Origin: Paracoccaceae bacterium
GTDB lineage: Bacteria > Pseudomonadota > Alphaproteobacteria > Rhodobacterales > Rhodobacteraceae
DNA: 57,223 nucleotides
Reading direction: 5' to 3'
Assembly (NCBI GenBank): GCA_020832725.1
Contig: JAFIEC010000251.1
Location: forward strand, 1-57,223
Below the pieces are notes generated by a model. It was not told where the DNA came from and searched no databases. It worked only from the letters and a program-made list of their open reading frames with translations. Numbering within the stretch: position 1 is the first letter of the stretch; each line of letters starts with the position of its first letter. The position numbers were made by a program, and so were the translations under genes. Positions 10,455 to 17,717 of this stretch are shown here, one piece after another.

Positions 10455-10551
10455 ACATGCGCCGGGCGACCGGAATCAGGTCGGGTTCACATCGGAACCG
10501 ACCGAGTGCGGGGCGGGCAGCCGGTGTTCCATGGACCCCGCAGCGCGGCGA

Positions 10552-11184
10552 TCACCACTTCAGCAGCCGCGCTCCGGCCGCCGCCCCGATCAGGGTGACG
10601 ACGAGGGTCGCTGCCGCATAGGCTGGCAGGACGAACAGCGCTGCGTCCTGATCGCAATAGAGCGAATAGAGTGCCGCTGCGCCGCCGCCCGCTGCACATC
10701 CGCCCATGGCGCCGACAAGTCCCGGGCGCAGCGCCGCACCAGCCGAGAGTGACCACAGAACCGCTGCCAGAAGGGGCAGCGAAAGGGCCGGGATCGACAC
10801 CAGGCAGATGAGCAGGCTTGGCGTGGAAAGCGCGTCAGCAAGCCCGGAGAGCCCGCCACCCGCAAGCGCCTGTGCCAGGGCCGCGATCAGCGCCGCCACG
10901 AACAGGGCAAGGGCCGAGACGCGCATGACCGGCCGCGCGCCCGGTCGCGCCCATTCAACGCACACCGCCCACGCAAGCACTGCCAGAACCAGCGGCACCA
11001 GTGTCTTCAACACCGTGAGCGAGGCAAGAGCGGCGGCGATGTCGGGCCGGGGCCCCCAGACCAGGGCAAATGCCACCGCCGCGACGCCGATACCGAGGGG
11101 CAGCGCACGCGCCAGCCGCTGGCCTGCGGTTGGCCCGGGCCGCGTGTCGGCGGCCAGCGCCGCGATGAGGCCTTCGGTCTTCAT
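10552..11184 (-). CDS. nrsF: NrsF family anti-sigma factor (DUF1109)
   Basis: 210-residue membrane protein with about six hydrophobic helices after a short cytoplasmic N-terminus (MKTEGLIAALAADTRPG), the usual length and shape of the NrsF/DUF1109 family. In Caulobacter, NrsF holds the ECF factor SigF at the membrane and two conserved cysteines are needed for release under heavy metal or oxidative stress. Here cysteines are visible around residues 66, 126, 164 and 177. Its ATG overlaps the last codon of the sigma gene (ATGA, 11181-11184), so the two are translationally coupled, as expected for a sigma/anti-sigma pair. The adjacent bufferin operon is the likely main target. Confidence 0.85.
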   Translation of the reverse strand: MKTEGLIAALAADTRPGPTAGQRLARALPLGIGVAAVAFALVWGPRPDIAAALASLTVLKTLVPLVLAVLAWAVCVEWARPGARPVMRVSALALFVAALIAALAQALAGGGLSGLADALSTPSLLICLVSIPALSLPLLAAVLWSLSAGAALRPGLVGAMGGCAAGGGAAALYSLYCDQDAALFVLPAYAAATLVVTLIGAAAGARLLKW

Positions 11185-11729
11185 TCGATCATCCTTTCAC
11201 GCAACCGGGCGATGGATTTCAGCGCACGGTGCAGGGCGACACGGACCGCCCCTTCCGACATGTCCAGACGGGTCGCGGTTTCGGTCGCCGTCTCGCCGCG
11301 CAATCCGAAGGCACGCACGATCTCGGCCGCCCTCGGATCGAGCCTGCCCAGCACCTTCTCCATGTCGTGTCCGGCAAGCGGATCGGGACCCTCCTCTGCC
11401 GGGAGCATCTCGGCGAAGTCATCGAGCGGCAGATCGACACGCGCGCCGCGAGCGCGAAAGGCATCGACCACCTTGTGCCGCGCGATGGCATAGAGCCACG
11501 GCCGCAGCGGGGCATCTTCGCGCCATGTCTGCCGCTTGAGGTGAATGGCCAGAAGCACCTCCTGCAACACGTCCTCGCATGCCTCCGGCCCCAGTTGGTT
11601 GCCGCGCGCCCTGACGACCTTGCGCAGGACCGGCGCGATCTCGCGCAGCAGACGGCCGTAAGCCGCAGCGTCGCCGCGGTTCGCGGCACGCATCAGGTCG
11701 TCCCATCCATCGGCGCGGCCTGTCGTCAC
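11181..11729 (-). CDS. sigF: ECF sigma factor, SigF type
   Basis: 182 residues, standard for an ECF factor with only sigma-2 and sigma-4 regions. Region 2 includes CEDVLQEVLLAIH (51-63) and the -10 reading stretch to about residue 95; region 4 with its helix-turn-helix (MSEGAVRVALHRALKSIARL) lies at about 127-178. The start is GTG at 11729, chosen because WDDLMRAANRGDAAAY is the usual ECF N-terminus. The gene is followed by nrsF (overlap) and is divergent from bufA1. A GTAACG-N16-CGAA motif at 11741-11766 predicts autoregulation with a very short leader, since the -10 element sits only about 12 bp before the GTG. By homology with Caulobacter SigF it should answer to metal (copper) or oxidative stress; that is inference. 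Confidence 0.9.
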   Translation of the reverse strand: MTTGRADGWDDLMRAANRGDAAAYGRLLREIAPVLRKVVRARGNQLGPEACEDVLQEVLLAIHLKRQTWREDAPLRPWLYAIARHKVVDAFRARGARVDLPLDDFAEMLPAEEGPDPLAGHDMEKVLGRLDPRAAEIVRAFGLRGETATETATRLDMSEGAVRVALHRALKSIARLRERMIE

Positions 11730-11740
11730 TCACTCACCTG

Positions 11741-11766
11741 TTCGGTCCCGGGCGGCCATACGTTAC
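11741..11766 (-). promoter_or_regulatory. SigF-type promoter for sigF-nrsF
   Basis: On the minus strand, GTAACG (11766-11761), exactly 16 bp, then CGAA (11744-11741). From memory the published Caulobacter SigF consensus is GTAACC-N16-CGAA. The predicted transcription start lies within about 10 nt of the GTG of sigF, so the message would be nearly leaderless. Confidence 0.7.
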
Positions 11767-11822
11767 GCCAGCCGGGCGGAAATTGTCCTGTGGATTGCAC
11801 GGATCACGTCACCGTGACCTGT

Positions 11823-11848
11823 GTAACGCCGGCGCGTCTCTGCCCGTC
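11823..11848 (+). promoter_or_regulatory. SigF-type promoter for the bufferin operon
   Basis: GTAACG at 11823-11828, exactly 16 bp, then CGTC at 11845-11848. Same -35 and spacing as the divergent sigF promoter, with a less perfect -10. It lies about 49 bp before the bufA1 ATG and leaves a leader with a good ribosome binding site. Confidence 0.65.
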
Positions 11849-11896
11849 CTGTTGTTCGGGACCGCCTTTCTGCGCCCGGACAACAGGAGAATACCC

Positions 11897-12208
11897 ATGC
11901 ACACGAAATCCCTCGCCCTGCCGCTTGCGGCATCCATCGCCGCGGCCCTCAGCCTGTCTGCAGGCCATGTGCAGGCCCAGTCGGCCACGATGGAGAAATG
12001 CTTCGGCGTCTCGCCGGCCGGTGAGAACGATTGCGCCGCCGGGCCGGGCACCACATGCGCGGGCACTTCGACCGTCGATTTCCAGGGCAACGCCTGGACA
12101 CTGGTGCCCACGGGCACCTGCACCGAGATCGACCTGCCCGCGATGGCAGACGGCACGCCGCGCATGGGCTCGCTGGAAGAACTCGAGCGCGACCTTCCGC
12201 CCGCATGA
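11897..12208 (+). CDS. bufA1: Bufferin-1 precursor BufA1 (DUF2282 family metallophore)
   Basis: 103 residues. The start at 11897 follows CAGGAGA at 11884-11890; a longer upstream reading lacks a signal peptide. A Sec signal peptide (residues 1-27, MHTKSLALPLAASIAAALSL then HVQA) is followed by a short mature region with exactly four cysteines, at 35, 46, 54 and 75, in the KCFG / NDCAAG / TTCAG / GTC pattern of DUF2282 proteins. These are bufferins: periplasmic RiPP-like peptides in which cysteines are converted to thiooxazole-type heterocycles by a MNIO enzyme with a partner, and which buffer copper. The maturation genes bufB and bufC follow at once, and a SigF-type promoter precedes the gene. 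Cysteine modification here is inferred from family knowledge. Confidence 0.92.
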   Translation: MHTKSLALPLAASIAAALSLSAGHVQAQSATMEKCFGVSPAGENDCAAGPGTTCAGTSTVDFQGNAWTLVPTGTCTEIDLPAMADGTPRMGSLEELERDLPPA

Positions 12209-12214
12209 CCCAAT

Positions 12215-12244
12215 GCCCGGGGCGGGCGCATTCCCGCCCCGGGC
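12215..12244 (+). terminator. Strong intercistronic hairpin between bufA1 and bufB
   Basis: A perfect 12-bp inverted repeat: GCCCGGGGCGGG at 12215-12226, six-base loop, CCCGCCCCGGGC at 12233-12244. There is no T-tract, so it is more likely a partial terminator or an mRNA-stabilising element than a full stop. It starts 7 bp after the bufA1 stop and would give more precursor than enzyme. Confidence 0.7.
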
Positions 12245-12262
12245 GGCGACAGGATGGTTTCC

Positions 12263-13108
12263 ATGACGCAACTTCCCGCCACCGCCGGGCTTGGCTTCAA
12301 GCCTGCCCATTTCCAGGAGATCGCCGCAGCGCCCGGCGCTGTCGGCTTTTTCGAGGTTCATGCCGAGAACTACATGGGCGCGGGCGGCGCGCCCCATGCG
12401 ATGCTGTCACATCTGCGAAGCATTGGCGCGCTGTCCATCCATGGCGTGGGTCTGTCGATCGGAGGCGCGGGGGGCCTGGACCGGGCGCACCTCGCCCGTG
12501 TCAGGGAATTGCTCGACCGCTATCAGCCCGAGAGCTTTTCCGAACACCTCGCGTGGTCGAGCCACGGCGCGGCCTGGCTGAACGACCTTCTGCCGCTGCC
12601 CTATACCTCGGCGACGCTGGCCTGCGTCTGTGATCATGTCGATGCGGTGCAGCAGGGCCTTGGGTGCCGCATCCTGCTGGAGAACCCGGCAACCTATCTC
12701 ACTTTCGCGGCCTCGACCTGGGCCGAGACCGATTTTCTTGCCGAGATCGCCCGGCGCACCGGTTGCGGGCTCCTGCTCGATATCAACAACGTGTTCGTCT
12801 CGGCGACGAACCACCGCTTTGACCCTCGTGTCTATCTGGCGACGTTCCCGCTGCATGCCGTGGGAGAGATCCATCTCGGCGGGCATGACAGAGAGGAACT
12901 GCCTTCGGGCCCGCTGCTCATCGACAGCCACGGCAATGCGGTCGCGGACCCGGTCTGGTCGCTCTATGCCGAGGTGATCGCCCGGACGGGTCCGGTCGCG
13001 ACGCTTGTCGAATGGGACACCGACGTGCCCGCGTTCCCCGTGCTGCTGGCCGAGGCCAGCAGGGCCAACGCGATCCTGCGGGCAGGGGGGCGCGCGCATG
13101 CGGCCTGA
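12263..13108 (+). CDS. bufB: BufB, multinuclear non-heme iron oxidase (MNIO, DUF692)
   Basis: 281 residues from the ATG at 12263, which has AGGA 8 nt upstream; the ATG nine bases earlier sits too close to that site. TIM-barrel MNIO fold with the family landmarks: GLGFKPAHF start, FFEVHAENYM, SIHGVGLSIG (metal His), FSEHLAWS (metal Glu/His), LLENPATY, LLLDINNVFV (Asn/Asp), GEIHLGGHD and LVEWDTDVP. These are the positions of the His, Asp, Asn and Glu ligands of the two- or three-iron centre. The enzyme oxidatively rearranges cysteines of the precursor peptide, here presumably BufA1, with BufC as docking partner. Its 3' end overlaps bufC by 11 bp. No key residue appears missing. Confidence 0.92.
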   Translation: MTQLPATAGLGFKPAHFQEIAAAPGAVGFFEVHAENYMGAGGAPHAMLSHLRSIGALSIHGVGLSIGGAGGLDRAHLARVRELLDRYQPESFSEHLAWSSHGAAWLNDLLPLPYTSATLACVCDHVDAVQQGLGCRILLENPATYLTFAASTWAETDFLAEIARRTGCGLLLDINNVFVSATNHRFDPRVYLATFPLHAVGEIHLGGHDREELPSGPLLIDSHGNAVADPVWSLYAEVIARTGPVATLVEWDTDVPAFPVLLAEASRANAILRAGGRAHAA

Positions 13109-13850
13109 CCCCACCCAGATGGCGGCTCAGGCGGCATTTCGGAACGCGCTGTGGCAGGATGCGCCCCCGGATGGCCTGTCCGCGCCCGACCCGGAGGAAA
13201 TCCCGCGCCGCTTTGCCGTCTACCGCAACAACGTCCATCATGGGCTGTCGCAGGCGCTGGCGGCGCGGTTTCCCGTGGTCGAGCGTCTGCTGGGCACCGA
13301 CTTCTTTGGAGCGATGGCCCGTGCATTCATCAAGCACGCGCCGCCCCCCGATCCGGTTCTGCTGCGCTGGGGCGCGGCGTTGCCCTGCTTTCTGGAGGGA
13401 TTTCCGCCGGTGGGGCATCTGCCCTGGCTGGCGGATGTCGCACGGCTGGAGCTGATGCGCGGGCGGGCCTACCATGCCGCCGACGCAGAGCCGATCAGGC
13501 CCGGGGCCCTTGCCACGACCGATCCCGAGCGCCTGATCCTCGGGCTGCACCCTTCGGTGACGCTCTTCGCCTCTGACTATCCGGCGGTCACGATCTGGCG
13601 GATGAACACGGCCCCGGACCCGTCCCATGCCGTGCTCAAGGCCCGGCCGGAGCATGCCCTGATCGCCCGCAGCCCCGATTTCGCGATCGTCACGGAGACG
13701 CTCGACGAAGCGACGCATGGCGTGCTTGCCGCGCTGGCCACGGGCGCGCCGCTGGGGCGTGCCGCGACCCGAACCGACCCCACCGCAGCGCTCACGCTGC
13801 TTCTGCGCCATGGTCTGATCGTGGCTGCAAGGACAGGAGATCCGACATGA
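13098..13850 (+). CDS. bufC: BufC, MNIO partner protein (DUF2063)
   Basis: 250 residues from the ATG at 13098, inside the end of bufB; the longer frame upstream is the shadow of bufB. The N-terminal half carries the DUF2063 signature: FRNALW, RRFAVYRNNVHHGLSQALAARFPVVERLLG, FFGAMARAFI and GAALPCFLEGF. The C-terminal half is a small mixed domain (about 140-250). DUF2063 proteins bind the precursor peptide and present it to the MNIO enzyme; they are not catalytic themselves. The overlap with bufB and the ATGA overlap with the DoxX gene show a tightly coupled operon. Confidence 0.9.
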   Translation: MRPDPTQMAAQAAFRNALWQDAPPDGLSAPDPEEIPRRFAVYRNNVHHGLSQALAARFPVVERLLGTDFFGAMARAFIKHAPPPDPVLLRWGAALPCFLEGFPPVGHLPWLADVARLELMRGRAYHAADAEPIRPGALATTDPERLILGLHPSVTLFASDYPAVTIWRMNTAPDPSHAVLKARPEHALIARSPDFAIVTETLDEATHGVLAALATGAPLGRAATRTDPTAALTLLLRHGLIVAARTGDPT

Positions 13851-14341
13851 CCACCGCCGCCGACACCGCCCGCCCCGGCATCGCCATGCGCGCCACAGCG
13901 CTGATCCGCCGCATCAATGCGATGGGCGGCCATATCCCCCGGGATGGTGTCATGCTGGCCGCGCGGGTATTTCCCGCCGTCGTGTTCTGGCAATCGGCCC
14001 GCACCAAGGTCGACGGTTTCACCATCAAGGATTCGACCTTCTTCCTGTTCGAGAATGTCTATGCGTTGCCGGTGATCCCGTCTGCCTGGGCTGCCGTTGT
14101 GGCCACGCTGGCCGAGCATGCCCTGCCTGTCCTGCTGGTTCTCGGGCTTCTGTCACGGATGTCGGCCCTCGGACTTCTGGTGATGACGGCGGTGATCCAG
14201 TTTCTCGTCTTTCCGGGCGCCTGGGTGACCCATGGGTTGTGGGCGGTGGCGTTGCTTGTGGTTCTGGGCCAGGGGCCGGGCCGACTCTCGCTGGATCACC
14301 TGCTTGGCCTCGATCGGTGTGGCACGCAGGAGAAGCACTAG
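13847..14341 (+). CDS. DoxX family membrane protein of the bufferin operon
   Basis: 164 residues with four predicted membrane helices in the typical DoxX layout: a first helix containing RVFPAVVFWQSARTKVDGF, two helices from about 80 to 130 and a last helix VTHGLWAVALLVVLGQGPG. The start overlaps the bufC stop (ATGA, 13847-13850). DoxX proteins are frequent companions of bufferin genes; a role in periplasmic redox or electron supply is often suggested but unproven. It is the last gene of the operon; a 320-bp gap follows. Confidence 0.85.
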   Translation: MTTAADTARPGIAMRATALIRRINAMGGHIPRDGVMLAARVFPAVVFWQSARTKVDGFTIKDSTFFLFENVYALPVIPSAWAAVVATLAEHALPVLLVLGLLSRMSALGLLVMTAVIQFLVFPGAWVTHGLWAVALLVVLGQGPGRLSLDHLLGLDRCGTQEKH

Positions 14342-14581
14342 GGCCGGGTCGACAGGTTTCTGTTCCCGCATTCGGCGGAATCCTGCTGCCGTGATTCTGT
14401 CGGTGTCCCGTGTCGGCGTCCCGCAGTGGGTGCTTTGCGCACCCTTGATGGCCATCAGCATGACATGAACGCCGGAATTCCGGCCGATCGCCCGCTGCCC
14501 GCTTGTGCCGGCAGGGCTGGGAAAAGCCGCGTTGGCGGGCGCGCGCGCTTGTCTGAAAGAGGGCGGCAGGGGAGAGGAGCC

Positions 14582-14610
14582 TTGACAGAACGCTCGTTCA
14601 GATATTTTCT
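14582..14610 (+). promoter_or_regulatory. Candidate promoter of the TRAP/BKACE operon
   Basis: A perfect TTGACA at 14582-14587 followed by an AT-rich stretch with possible -10 elements (TATTTT at 14603-14608 after 15 bp, or TTTTCT at 14605-14610 after 17 bp). The -10 choice is uncertain. The position, about 50-80 bp before dctP, is suitable. Confidence 0.5.
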
Positions 14611-14622
14611 AGATATACCAGA
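14598..14622. promoter_or_regulatory. Candidate operator for the GntR regulator, site A
   Basis: AT-rich imperfect dyad overlapping the promoter of the TRAP operon. On the minus strand it begins TCTGGTATAT and ends ATATCTGA. The same TCTGGTAYAT core occurs at 23773 in front of the PhyH-GntR unit (site B), which suggests one regulator for both. Confidence 0.5.
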
Positions 14623-14661
14623 TCAAGACTTGGGGCGATCAACGCCCGCAGGGAGGAAGAC

Positions 14662-15741
14662 ATGAAAACCAATCGTCGTCGTCTGCTGACGACTGTCGCT
14701 GCTGGTGCAGCGGCATCGGCCCTTGCCGCGCCCGCAGTGGCCCAGACCCGCCGCGTGCGGTGGAACTGCCCCACAAGCTGGCCGCCGCGCCTGCTGCTGC
14801 AGGATGCCCCCCGCATCCTCTCGGAGCGGCTGAACGAAATGACCGATGGCGGCTTCGAGATCCGTGTCTATCCGGCGGGCGAGATCGTGCCGCCGCTGGA
14901 GGTGTTCGACGCGGTGTCCGCCGGCACGGTGGAGTGTTCCCATTCATGGGGTGGCTACTACATCGGCAAGCGCAATGCGATCGCCATCGACGGGGGCCTG
15001 CCTTATGGTCTCAACCCTGCCCAGCACACCGCCTGGTGGATGTCGGGCGGCGGCAAGGAGGCAATGGCCCCGGTCTATGAAGAATTCAACATGATCAACT
15101 TCCTGTGCGGCGATACCGACGCGCAGATGGGGGGCTGGTTCAACCGGGAGATCAACTCTGTCTCGGATCTGGCGGGCATGCGGCTGCGCATCGCGGGGCT
15201 TGCCGGGCGGATGTTCACCGAGATGGGAGCCTCCACCCAGCTGATCCCCGGCGGCGAGATCCTGACCGCGATGGAGCGGGGGGTGATCGACGGGCTGCAG
15301 TTCAACAACCCCTTCGACGATCTGGCGCTGGGGCTGCACCGGGTGTCGCGCTATTACTACTACCCCTGCTTCCAGCATCCGTCGGCGCCGCTGTCGCTTT
15401 ATGTCAACCGCGCTTCCTATGAAGCGCTCCCGGCGGAATACCAGAAGGCGCTCGAGGTGGCCTGTTCGGCCACCCATGCCGAGCATGTGGCCTTCTCGCA
15501 GGCGCAGGACGCGGCTGCCTATGCTCGCATTCGTGCGGAAGGCGCGAATTTCGAGGTGCGTCCCTTCCCCGACGACGTGATGGAGCTGGCCCGCGAGGTC
15601 AACGACCGGATCGTGACGCAATTCGCCGACGAGGATCCGCATTTCGCCCGCATCTACCCGGGCTGGAAGCAGTTCCTCGATGATATGCTTGCGTTCAACT
15701 ACATGACGCGGTTCTCCTTCGACCGTTTCGTGCACGCCTGA
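14662..15741 (+). CDS. dctP: TRAP transporter substrate-binding protein (DctP type)
   Basis: 359 residues. The N-terminus MKTNRRRLLTTVAAGAAASA followed by APAVAQ is a signal peptide with a Tat-like RRxLL, cleaved near residue 28. The mature part is a DctP-family binding protein: EVFDAVSAGTVECSHSWGGY, MGGWFNREINSVSDLAGMRLRI, and GLAGRMFTEMGASTQLIPGGEILTAMERGVIDG with the conserved arginine that clamps the substrate carboxylate. It delivers an unidentified organic acid from the periplasm to the DctQM permease encoded next. A GC-rich hairpin separates it from dctQ. Being followed by a CoA ligase, the ligand is probably a carboxylate used as carbon source. Confidence 0.92.
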   Translation: MKTNRRRLLTTVAAGAAASALAAPAVAQTRRVRWNCPTSWPPRLLLQDAPRILSERLNEMTDGGFEIRVYPAGEIVPPLEVFDAVSAGTVECSHSWGGYYIGKRNAIAIDGGLPYGLNPAQHTAWWMSGGGKEAMAPVYEEFNMINFLCGDTDAQMGGWFNREINSVSDLAGMRLRIAGLAGRMFTEMGASTQLIPGGEILTAMERGVIDGLQFNNPFDDLALGLHRVSRYYYYPCFQHPSAPLSLYVNRASYEALPAEYQKALEVACSATHAEHVAFSQAQDAAAYARIRAEGANFEVRPFPDDVMELAREVNDRIVTQFADEDPHFARIYPGWKQFLDDMLAFNYMTRFSFDRFVHA

Positions 15742-15767
15742 GCGCCGGGGCCGCGCGGCCCCCTTCC

Positions 15768-15808
15768 GGGCGCGCCCTCCGCCCACCGTTTGGCCGAGGG
15801 GCGCGCCC
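15768..15808 (+). terminator. Intercistronic stem-loop between dctP and dctQ
   Basis: GGGCGCGCCCTC at 15768-15779 pairs with GAGGGGCGCGCCC at 15796-15808, leaving one bulged G. There is no T-tract. It is of the kind expected to let binding protein be made in excess over permease through mRNA protection or partial termination. Confidence 0.6.
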
Positions 15809-15830
15809 TTGCATACCGGGGAGGAGCACC

Positions 15831-16376
15831 ATGCACGCCCTGCTGCGGCTGGCCGATGTCATCGACTGGATCAACGAGCGCGTCGGCAGGGTCGCGATGT
15901 GGCTTGTGCTCGTGATGATCCTCGTGGGGTTCTTCAATGCCGTGCTGCGCTACGGCGGGCGCTGGATCGGAATTAACCTGACCTCGAACATGAGTGTCGA
16001 GGCGCAATGGTACATGTTCAGCCTCGTGTTCCTGCTGATGGCGGCCTATACACTCCGCCGCGATCAGCATGTGCGGGTGGATGTCCTGTATGGCCGTCTG
16101 TCCGACAGGGGGCGGGCGTGGGTCAACCTTCTGGGCGGGATCTTCTTCCTGCTCCCGTTCTGTGCGCTGATCTTCTACGTCTCCTATCCTTTCGTCGCCT
16201 CCTCGCTCCGTATCCGCGAGATGTCGCCGGACCCGGGCGGATTGCCACGATGGCCGATCAAGTTGATGATACCCATCGCTTTCGGGCTGCTGACGCTGCA
16301 GGGCCTGTCGATGGTCATTCGCTCGGCGGGCACTCTGGCCGGTCATGGCTCGGCCTTTCGCGACAGGAATTCATGA
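15831..16376 (+). CDS. dctQ: TRAP transporter small permease (DctQ)
   Basis: 181 residues with four hydrophobic helices (about 18-38, 58-80, 97-122, 140-162), as in DctQ proteins. GGGGAGGAG lies 5-6 nt before the ATG at 15831. It forms the membrane complex with DctM. The conserved WINERVGRVAMWLVLVMILV start and the VEAQWYMFSLVFLLMAAYTL segment are typical. Its stop lies just before the dctM start. Confidence 0.9.
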   Translation: MHALLRLADVIDWINERVGRVAMWLVLVMILVGFFNAVLRYGGRWIGINLTSNMSVEAQWYMFSLVFLLMAAYTLRRDQHVRVDVLYGRLSDRGRAWVNLLGGIFFLLPFCALIFYVSYPFVASSLRIREMSPDPGGLPRWPIKLMIPIAFGLLTLQGLSMVIRSAGTLAGHGSAFRDRNS

Positions 16377-16377
16377 T

Positions 16378-17706
16378 ATGGAAGGCTGGCTTGGCCTCGC
16401 AATGTTCGCCACGGTGCTGGCGCTGATCTTCACGGGTTTTCCTGTGGCCTTTGTCCTGGGCGGAGTCACGCTTCTGTTCATGGGCCTTGGCATGGCCATC
16501 GGCGAGTTCAACTTCATCTTCATGCAGGCCCTGCCCCAGCGGGTCTTTGGATTGATGCAGAACTTCACCATCCTGGCGGTGCCGTTCTTCATCTTCATGG
16601 GCATGGTGCTGGAGCGCGCGCGTCTGGCCGAGGACCTCCTGTCCACGGCAGGCATGCTGTTTGGCAAGATGCGCGGCGGCGTGGCCATCGGCGTGGTGGT
16701 GATCGGCACGCTGCTGGCGGCCTCCACCGGCGTGATCGGGGCGACCGTGGTGGCCATGGGGCTGATCTCGCTGCCGGTGATGCTGCGCTACAAGTATCAG
16801 AACACCCTCGCCACCGGCGTGATCGCGGCGGCGGGATCACTGGGCCAGATCGTGCCGCCCTCGATCGTGCTGATCGTGCTGGGCGACCAGCTGGGCGTTT
16901 CTGTGGGCGACCTGTTCATGGGGGCCATGCTTCCGGGGCTCATGCTGGCCGGTCTCTATGTGCTCTATATTGCGGGCTATGCGATGCTGCGGCCCGATCT
17001 TGCCCCGGCGCTGCCGCCCGAGGAACTGGACGCCTTTCGTGGCCGGGCCCTGGGGTTGCGCGTGCTGCGGGTGCTGGTGCCGCCGCTGGTTCTGATCGTG
17101 GCGGTTCTGGGCTCGATCTTTGCCGGTATCGCCACGCCGACCGAGGCGGGTGCCGTGGGGGCTGTGGGCGCGATGCTGCTGGCCGCGCTGAACGGACGCA
17201 TGAGCTGGGGGCTTCTGCGCGAGGCGGTGCGGACCACGGGCATGCTGACCAGCATGGTGATGCTCATCCTCGTGGGGGCGACGGCATTCGCTCTTGTCTT
17301 CCGCGGTCTCGATGGCGACTGGCTGATGCGCGACCTGCTGACCTCGCTTCCCGGAGAGGTCGTCGGCTTCCTGATCTTCAGCATGGTGCTGGTGTTCATC
17401 CTCGGATTCTTCATCGACTTCTTCGAGATCGTGTTCATCGTCGTGCCGATCCTGCTGCCGGCGGCGATGTTCCTGCAGGTCGATCTTGTCTGGTATGGCA
17501 TCCTGATCGCGCTGGTGATCCAGACGAGTTTTCTCACCCCGCCGTTCGGCTTTGCGCTGTTCTACCTGCGCGGGGTGACGCCACCCGAGATCACCACAGT
17601 GGAAATCTACCGCGGGGTGGTGCCCTTCATCGCCATCCAGGTCTTTGCCGTGGTGGTTGTGTTCATGTATCCTCAGCTTGTGCTCTGGCTGCCCTCGCTG
17701 CGCTAG
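16378..17706 (+). CDS. dctM: TRAP transporter large permease (DctM)
   Basis: 442 residues with about twelve membrane helices. The ATG at 16378, one base after the dctQ stop, follows ACAGGAAT and is preferred over the ATG at 16345. DctM hallmarks include FTGFPVAFVLGG, ASTGVIGATVVAMGLISLPVM and GSLGQIVPPSIVLIVLGDQLG, and a C-terminal TPPFGFALFYLRGVTPPEIT. It is the Na+-driven import channel. An AGGAGG at the end of the gene serves the following PanB-like gene. Confidence 0.92.
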   Translation: MEGWLGLAMFATVLALIFTGFPVAFVLGGVTLLFMGLGMAIGEFNFIFMQALPQRVFGLMQNFTILAVPFFIFMGMVLERARLAEDLLSTAGMLFGKMRGGVAIGVVVIGTLLAASTGVIGATVVAMGLISLPVMLRYKYQNTLATGVIAAAGSLGQIVPPSIVLIVLGDQLGVSVGDLFMGAMLPGLMLAGLYVLYIAGYAMLRPDLAPALPPEELDAFRGRALGLRVLRVLVPPLVLIVAVLGSIFAGIATPTEAGAVGAVGAMLLAALNGRMSWGLLREAVRTTGMLTSMVMLILVGATAFALVFRGLDGDWLMRDLLTSLPGEVVGFLIFSMVLVFILGFFIDFFEIVFIVVPILLPAAMFLQVDLVWYGILIALVIQTSFLTPPFGFALFYLRGVTPPEITTVEIYRGVVPFIAIQVFAVVVVFMYPQLVLWLPSLR

Positions 17707-17717
17707 GAGGCCCGTCC

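Larger units (their letters stand above)
10211..10551. other. Intergenic region upstream of the giant gene
   Basis: No convincing gene. It should hold the promoter of the minus-strand giant gene and the 3' end of the nrsF transcript. The segment next to the giant gene is relatively AT-rich and carries a 10-bp direct repeat (10271-10308); further out there is a dyad at 10431-10454. The ribosome binding site in front of 10210 is weak (GAGCGACAG). I see no clear sigma-70 -35/-10 pair. Confidence 0.5.
14342..14661. other. Intergenic region between the bufferin operon and the TRAP operon
   Basis: 320 bp without a convincing gene. The left two thirds are GC-rich with nothing recognisable and no obvious terminator for the bufferin operon. 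The right third holds the candidate promoter and operator for the TRAP/BKACE operon. Confidence 0.6.
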
